From Actinomycetes bacterium (GTDB taxonomy: Bacteria > Actinomycetota > Actinomycetes > Actinomycetales > Cellulomonadaceae), in contig JAJYTJ010000154.1 of assembly GCA_021793115.1 (NCBI GenBank), positions 1 through 8,769 of the forward strand: a stretch of 8,769 nucleotides of DNA, read 5' to 3'. The number at the start of each line of letters is the position of its first letter. Within the stretch, counting starts at the first letter, position 1. A program made the position numbers and the translations under genes. A model generated the notes under the pieces. It searched no databases. It saw nothing but the letters and a program-made list of their open reading frames with translations, and was not told the DNA's origin. Shown here piece after piece: positions 6,300-8,769 of the stretch.

Positions 6300-7373
6300 T
6301 CACGCCCACGGCTGCACCGGCACCGTCACCGGCGCACCGCCGCGCGCCGACTCCTCGATCGCCAGGCCCACCAGGTGGTCCTGGCAGCCGTCCGCCAGGG
6401 GGTAGGGCTCCGGCGCCCCGTCGCGACGCCACGCCGCGCACCGGTCCAGCAGGCACGCGACCGCGACGTCGTCGTCCGCCAGGCGCGCCCCCTCGAAGGG
6501 GTTGCGCCACAGCACCCGCCCGTCGAGCGAGACGTGCCGCGTGTCCCAGCCGTCGAGGTTCTGCTCGAGGCCGGTCTGCCAGCGGTGGAGCGTTGCGGTG
6601 ACCACCGTGCGCTCGTCGACCCAGCGCGTCACGGTGTCGTCCACGAGCTCGCCGTGCGTGCCGCGCACGACGATCCGGTTGGTCCGCAGCGGGTTGTGCC
6701 ACTGGTTGTCGGTGAAGTCGTACAGCGCGCTGCGGCCCCCTCCGAAGTCGAGCGTCGCCAGCGTCGTCGAGCGCTCCACCGGCTCGGCGCTGCCCGTGAA
6801 CCCGTCGCGCGTCATCGGGTCGACGAGCGGCGCGGTGAACCGCGACGCGCGCACGACCACCGGCCCGCGCCCCACACCCAGGATCTGCCGGACGAGGCCG
6901 ACCGCGTGGTACAGGTGCGTCGAGGACACCTGCACGCTCGTCGGCTCACCGATCAGGCCCGACCGGACCGCCGCGATCCGCGCCTGGTGCAGGGGCATGA
7001 ACGGGCTGTGCTCGGCCACCTGCACCAGGCCCGTGGCCCCCACGGCCGCCCACAGCGCGCGCAGCCCCGGCGCGTCCGGCGCCGGCGGCGTCTCCGCGAG
7101 CACGGGCAGGCCGAGGCCGACGAGCTCCGTCACCGCCAGGGGGGTGACGGGCCACGGCGTGGCCGTGACCACCAGGCCCGGCGCCAGCGCGGGCAGCTCG
7201 GCCACCGTCCGCACGGTCGGCACACCCCACTGGCGCTCCACCTGCGCGCCGCGCTGCGCCCCGCGGGTCACGACGCCCACGCACGCGAACCGCTCCGGCA
7301 GCACCCGCGCCACCCGGACGAAGAACTCCGCGCGCCAGCCGGAGCCGACCACGGCGAAGGGGAACGGGGACAT
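6300..7373 (-). CDS. Gfo/Idh/MocA-family oxidoreductase-like protein lacking the catalytic lysine
   Basis: A 357-residue two-domain protein. An N-terminal Rossmann domain opens with FAVVGSGWRAEFF (Gly10-x-Gly12-x-x-Ala15), the NAD(P)-binding glycine motif. GLPVLAETPPAPD (residues 88-100) occupies the place of the family's E-K-P motif, but the catalytic Lys is Thr95. The C-terminal domain begins around residue 120, and AAVRSGLIGEPTSVQV (134-149) matches the conserved sGaIGe stretch that leads into its beta-sheet. His153 and His156 in STHLYHAVGLVRQ lie where substrate-binding or catalytic residues are usually found. Members act on sugars, inositols or related polyols. Without the Lys this one may be a non-canonical dehydrogenase or a binding protein; no substrate is readable. 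The start at 7373 has a strong GGGAGGTG site four bases upstream. It is divergent from the FKBP gene and precedes a flavodoxin-like gene. Confidence 0.88.
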   Translation of the reverse strand: MSPFPFAVVGSGWRAEFFVRVARVLPERFACVGVVTRGAQRGAQVERQWGVPTVRTVAELPALAPGLVVTATPWPVTPLAVTELVGLGLPVLAETPPAPDAPGLRALWAAVGATGLVQVAEHSPFMPLHQARIAAVRSGLIGEPTSVQVSSTHLYHAVGLVRQILGVGRGPVVVRASRFTAPLVDPMTRDGFTGSAEPVERSTTLATLDFGGGRSALYDFTDNQWHNPLRTNRIVVRGTHGELVDDTVTRWVDERTVVTATLHRWQTGLEQNLDGWDTRHVSLDGRVLWRNPFEGARLADDDVAVACLLDRCAAWRRDGAPEPYPLADGCQDHLVGLAIEESARGGAPVTVPVQPWA

Positions 7374-7455
7374 CGCACCTCCCGCACGAGGGCCGCGCCA
7401 CGCCGGGCGGCCGCCGCAGCGCAGGCTAGCCCCTGCCACCCCTACGTCCCTGACC

Positions 7456-7469
7456 TGGGCGATTGCCCA
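7456..7469. promoter_or_regulatory. Inverted repeat TGGGC-N4-GCCCA, candidate operator
   Basis: TGGGCGATTGCCCA has perfect 5-bp arms around GATT in the middle of the divergent promoter region, and it overlaps the candidate -35 (TTGCCC) of the FKBP gene. A regulator bound here could affect both directions. No known operator class is recognised, and such a short palindrome can arise by chance. Confidence 0.3.
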
Positions 7470-7535
7470 ACTCACAGGATCGTCCCGTACCGTCGTCCGG
7501 TCGGTCGACGTGCCGGCATCCCACTGCATCGCCCT

Positions 7536-7540
7536 GGAGG
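7536..7540 (+). promoter_or_regulatory. Ribosome binding site that fixes the FKBP start
   Basis: GGAGG six bases before the GTG at 7547. It decides for this start, because the frame is open further upstream (an ATG at 7463) but that extension would bury the lipoprotein signal peptide about 28 residues inside the protein. Confidence 0.8.
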
Positions 7541-7546
7541 ACCAGC

Positions 7547-8539
7547 GTGCGCCGCTCGACGACCGTCCGAGGTGGCATCGCTGCTGCCGTGATCCTGGTG
7601 CTCGGCCTCGGCGGCCTGGCGGCCTGCACCGGCGGCCCCAGCACCCCGCCGGTGCCGTCCGGCACGGCCGGCGCGACCGCCGCCGCCACCCCGACGCCCA
7701 CGGTCAACACGGCGGCCGACGAGGCCGCGCTGGCGGCCATCACCGTCAAGGGCGCGCCGGGCGCCAAGCCCACGCTCACGCTGCCGTCCAAGCCGTTCAC
7801 GGTCACGTCGCAGGTGGCGCGCACCGTGGACACCGGCACGGGCGCCGCGATCGCGCAGGGCGACCTGGTCACGCTGCACGTGCTGGAGGTCTCCGGTGCC
7901 GACGGCAGCGAGCGCGGCGACACGTGGTCCGGCGGCTCGCCGGTGGTCACCACGGTCGACTCCTCGTCGTTCTTCGCCGGGCTCTACCAGCAGCTGGTCT
8001 CCGCCCACGTCGGCTCGCGGATCCTGCTGGCGGCGCCCACGCAGGACAGCTCGGGCAACACCCTGACGGTCGTCGACCTGCTCGAGATCGCCAAGACGCA
8101 GCAGGTGCCGGCGCGGGCCACGGGTACCCCGGTGACGCCGCCGGCGGGCCTGCCCACCGTCACCCTGGACGCCAACGGCGTGCCCTCCCTGACCGCCGCC
8201 ACCGGCGCGGCCCCCACCACCCTGGTGACCCAGCCCCTCATCAAGGGCACCGGACCGGCCGTCACCAAGGGCCAGACCGTCGTCGTCAACTACACCGGCT
8301 GGCTGTGGAACGGCACCAAGTTCGACTCCTCCTGGGACCGCGGCACCACCTTCCCCGTCCAGAACATCGGAGCGGCCCAGGTCATCACCGGCTGGAACCA
8401 AGGCCTCGTCGGCCAGACCGTCGGCTCCCAGGTCCTGCTCGTCGTACCCCCCAGCCTCGGCTACGGCACCACCGCCCAAGGCAGCATCCCCGCCAACTCC
8501 ACCCTCGTCTTCGTCGTCGACATCCTCGCCGCCGCCTGA
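7547..8539 (+). CDS. FKBP-type peptidyl-prolyl isomerase lipoprotein, two FKBP domains
   Basis: A 330-residue protein likely anchored outside the membrane, catalysing cis-trans isomerisation of proline bonds in exported proteins. The start is GTG, preceded by GGAGG. The signal peptide has RR at residues 2-3, a hydrophobic run 11-25 and the lipobox Leu24-Ala25-Ala26-Cys27; an Ala/Thr/Pro-rich linker follows to about 60. Residues 65-182 look like a degenerate FKBP domain, without the tyrosine and tryptophan of the active site. Residues 202-330 are a canonical FKBP domain: VNYTG with Tyr249, KFDSSW with Phe259-Asp260, QVITGWNQGL with Val279, Ile280 and Trp283, LGYG with Tyr306, and the final strand TLVFVVDIL with Phe322. 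These align with the FKBP12 active-site residues. Codon usage shifts sharply at the domain boundary near base 8140: threonine is ACG 18 times and ACC 11 times before, and ACC 19 times with no ACG after. Confidence 0.94.
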   Translation: MRRSTTVRGGIAAAVILVLGLGGLAACTGGPSTPPVPSGTAGATAAATPTPTVNTAADEAALAAITVKGAPGAKPTLTLPSKPFTVTSQVARTVDTGTGAAIAQGDLVTLHVLEVSGADGSERGDTWSGGSPVVTTVDSSSFFAGLYQQLVSAHVGSRILLAAPTQDSSGNTLTVVDLLEIAKTQQVPARATGTPVTPPAGLPTVTLDANGVPSLTAATGAAPTTLVTQPLIKGTGPAVTKGQTVVVNYTGWLWNGTKFDSSWDRGTTFPVQNIGAAQVITGWNQGLVGQTVGSQVLLVVPPSLGYGTTAQGSIPANSTLVFVVDILAAA

Positions 8540-8545
8540 CGAACG

Positions 8546-8564
8546 GGCGGGGTGACGCCTCGCC
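8546..8564 (+). terminator. GC hairpin terminator after FKBP gene
   Basis: GGCGGGG (8546-8552) pairs with CCTCGCC (8558-8564) in a 7-bp stem with one G-T pair and a five-base TGACG loop. It begins seven bases after the TGA stop. No T-tract follows, as is common in high-GC actinobacteria. It would insulate the FKBP gene from the EF-G-like gene. Confidence 0.45.
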
Positions 8565-8586
8565 ACCCACGGTCCCTGTCGTGCCC

Positions 8587-8609
8587 GGCCAGGGGTGACT
8601 AGCCTGGCC
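8587..8609 (+). promoter_or_regulatory. Inverted repeat overlapping TAGCCT -10 box upstream of EF-G-like gene
   Basis: GGCCAGG (8587-8593) and CCTGGCC (8603-8609) are perfect 7-bp arms around nine bases. TAGCCT at 8600-8605, a good actinobacterial -10 box, straddles the loop and the right arm. It is about 30 bases before the start at 8635, which leaves room for a short leader with its AGGAG site. The repeat may be an operator or part of a terminator for the upstream gene. No strong -35 is seen. Confidence 0.45.
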
Positions 8610-8624
8610 AGACGGAACTCCCCT

Positions 8625-8629
8625 AGGAG
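8625..8629 (+). promoter_or_regulatory. Ribosome binding site of EF-G-like gene
   Basis: AGGAG with a five-base gap to ATG 8635. It fixes the start of the truncated gene, where homology also begins within a few residues. Confidence 0.7.
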
Positions 8630-8634
8630 ACGAC

Positions 8635-8769
8635 ATGGACCAGGCAACGAAGCCCAGAGTCCGCACCGTGGCGCTGCTCGGCGCCAGCGGTGCCGGCAAG
8701 ACCACGCTCGCCGAGGCGCTGCTCCATCGCGCCGGCGTGCTGACCCGGCCTGGGAAGGTCGAGGACGGC
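8635..8769 (+). CDS. Elongation factor G-like GTPase (EF-G2 type), 3'-truncated by window edge
   Basis: Only the first 45 codons are present. After a short MDQATKPR leader comes [17 protein letters not shown], a beta-strand and P-loop with GASGAGKT at residues 16-23 and Lys22-Thr23 as the nucleotide-binding pair, followed by [20 protein letters not shown]. That tail matches the start of EF-G and TypeIII-like translation GTPases (helix, then the G-x-V-xxG run before switch I). The P-loop has Ala-Ser-Gly-Ala where canonical EF-G has His-Ile/Val-Asp-Ala/Ser. This resembles the second EF-G paralogue of actinobacteria (FusA2, EF-G2 of mycobacteria), whose cellular role is not well settled. A different P-loop GTPase cannot be excluded from 45 residues. 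It has its own promoter-like sequence and ribosome site, so it is probably transcribed separately from the FKBP gene. Confidence 0.82.
   Translation, partial: MDQATKPRVRTVALLGASGAGKTTLAEALLHRAGVLTRPGKVEDG

Larger units (their letters stand above)
7374..7546. promoter_or_regulatory. Divergent promoter region, oxidoreductase / FKBP lipoprotein
   Basis: These 173 bp hold both starts. On the minus strand TAGCCT (7423-7428) is a plausible -10 for the oxidoreductase, without a good -35. On the plus strand TTGCCC (7463-7468) and TACCGT (7488-7493) could be a -35/-10 pair for the FKBP gene, with a long 19-bp spacer. A perfect inverted repeat at 7456-7469 overlaps that -35. A strong Shine-Dalgarno sequence lies before each start. 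Confidence 0.4.

Noticed and set aside
3260..6601. A very long plus-strand open frame of more than 1100 codons
   Set aside because: It runs antisense to or out of frame with five clear genes, and its translation is Arg/Ala/Pro-rich with no domain. Long spurious frames are expected at this GC content.
7374..7529. Upstream start of the Gfo/Idh-like gene
   Set aside because: The Rossmann fold starts right after Met at 7373, which has a strong GGGAGGTG site; the extension has no homology and covers the promoter region.
7463..7546. Upstream start of the FKBP gene at ATG 7463
   Set aside because: It would add 28 residues before the lipoprotein signal peptide and lacks a ribosome site; GTG 7547 has GGAGG at the right distance.
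6502..8598. A plus-strand open frame of about 700 codons
   Set aside because: It is antisense to the Gfo/Idh-like gene and out of frame with the FKBP gene, and its translation is low-complexity.

Overview
The window is very GC-rich, with codons ending almost only in G or C. It reads as ordinary chromosome from a high-GC actinobacterium. A Cellulomonas-like member of the Micrococcales is my best guess, from codon usage, apparently leaderless starts, TAGNCT-type -10 boxes and an EF-G2-like GTPase beside an FKBP lipoprotein; this is inference, not a taxonomic proof. There are eight protein genes, two of them cut by the window ends. I see no rRNA, tRNA, insertion sequence, integrase, CRISPR array or recognisable defence system.

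Layout from left to right. (1) Positions 2-1546 (+) hold the 3' part of phosphoglucomutase (pgm), followed by a 12-TM MFS transporter at 1604-2842 (+). (2) A second, unrelated MFS transporter of the EntS/MFS_3 type lies convergently at 2939-4216 (-). The 96 bp between the two transporters hold hairpins and short repeats. (3) Divergent from it, 4383-5591 (+) encodes a ferritin-like domain fused to a VIT1/CCC1 membrane domain, the architecture of the MbfA iron exporter. (4) A 135-bp convergent gap (5592-5726) carries a perfect 29-bp tandem duplication. (5) On the minus strand a Gfo/Idh/MocA-fold oxidoreductase (6300-7373) is followed after 60 bp by a flavodoxin-like protein (5727-6239), a probable two-gene operon. 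(6) Divergent from that pair, 7547-8539 (+) encodes an FKBP-type prolyl isomerase lipoprotein with a degenerate and a canonical FKBP domain. (7) The window ends inside the start of an EF-G-like GTPase (8635 onward, +).

The genes do not form one obvious pathway: central sugar-phosphate metabolism, two putative exporters, iron handling, a redox pair, an extracytoplasmic folding factor and a translation-type GTPase. No clear undescribed system is visible. The points most worth a second look are the abrupt codon-usage break at the FKBP domain boundary (18 ACG and 11 ACC threonine codons before it, 19 ACC and no ACG after it), the 31-bp-period repeat at 5630-5702, the loss of the usual catalytic lysine in the Gfo/Idh-like protein, and an inverted repeat overlapping the probable -10 box of the EF-G-like gene.
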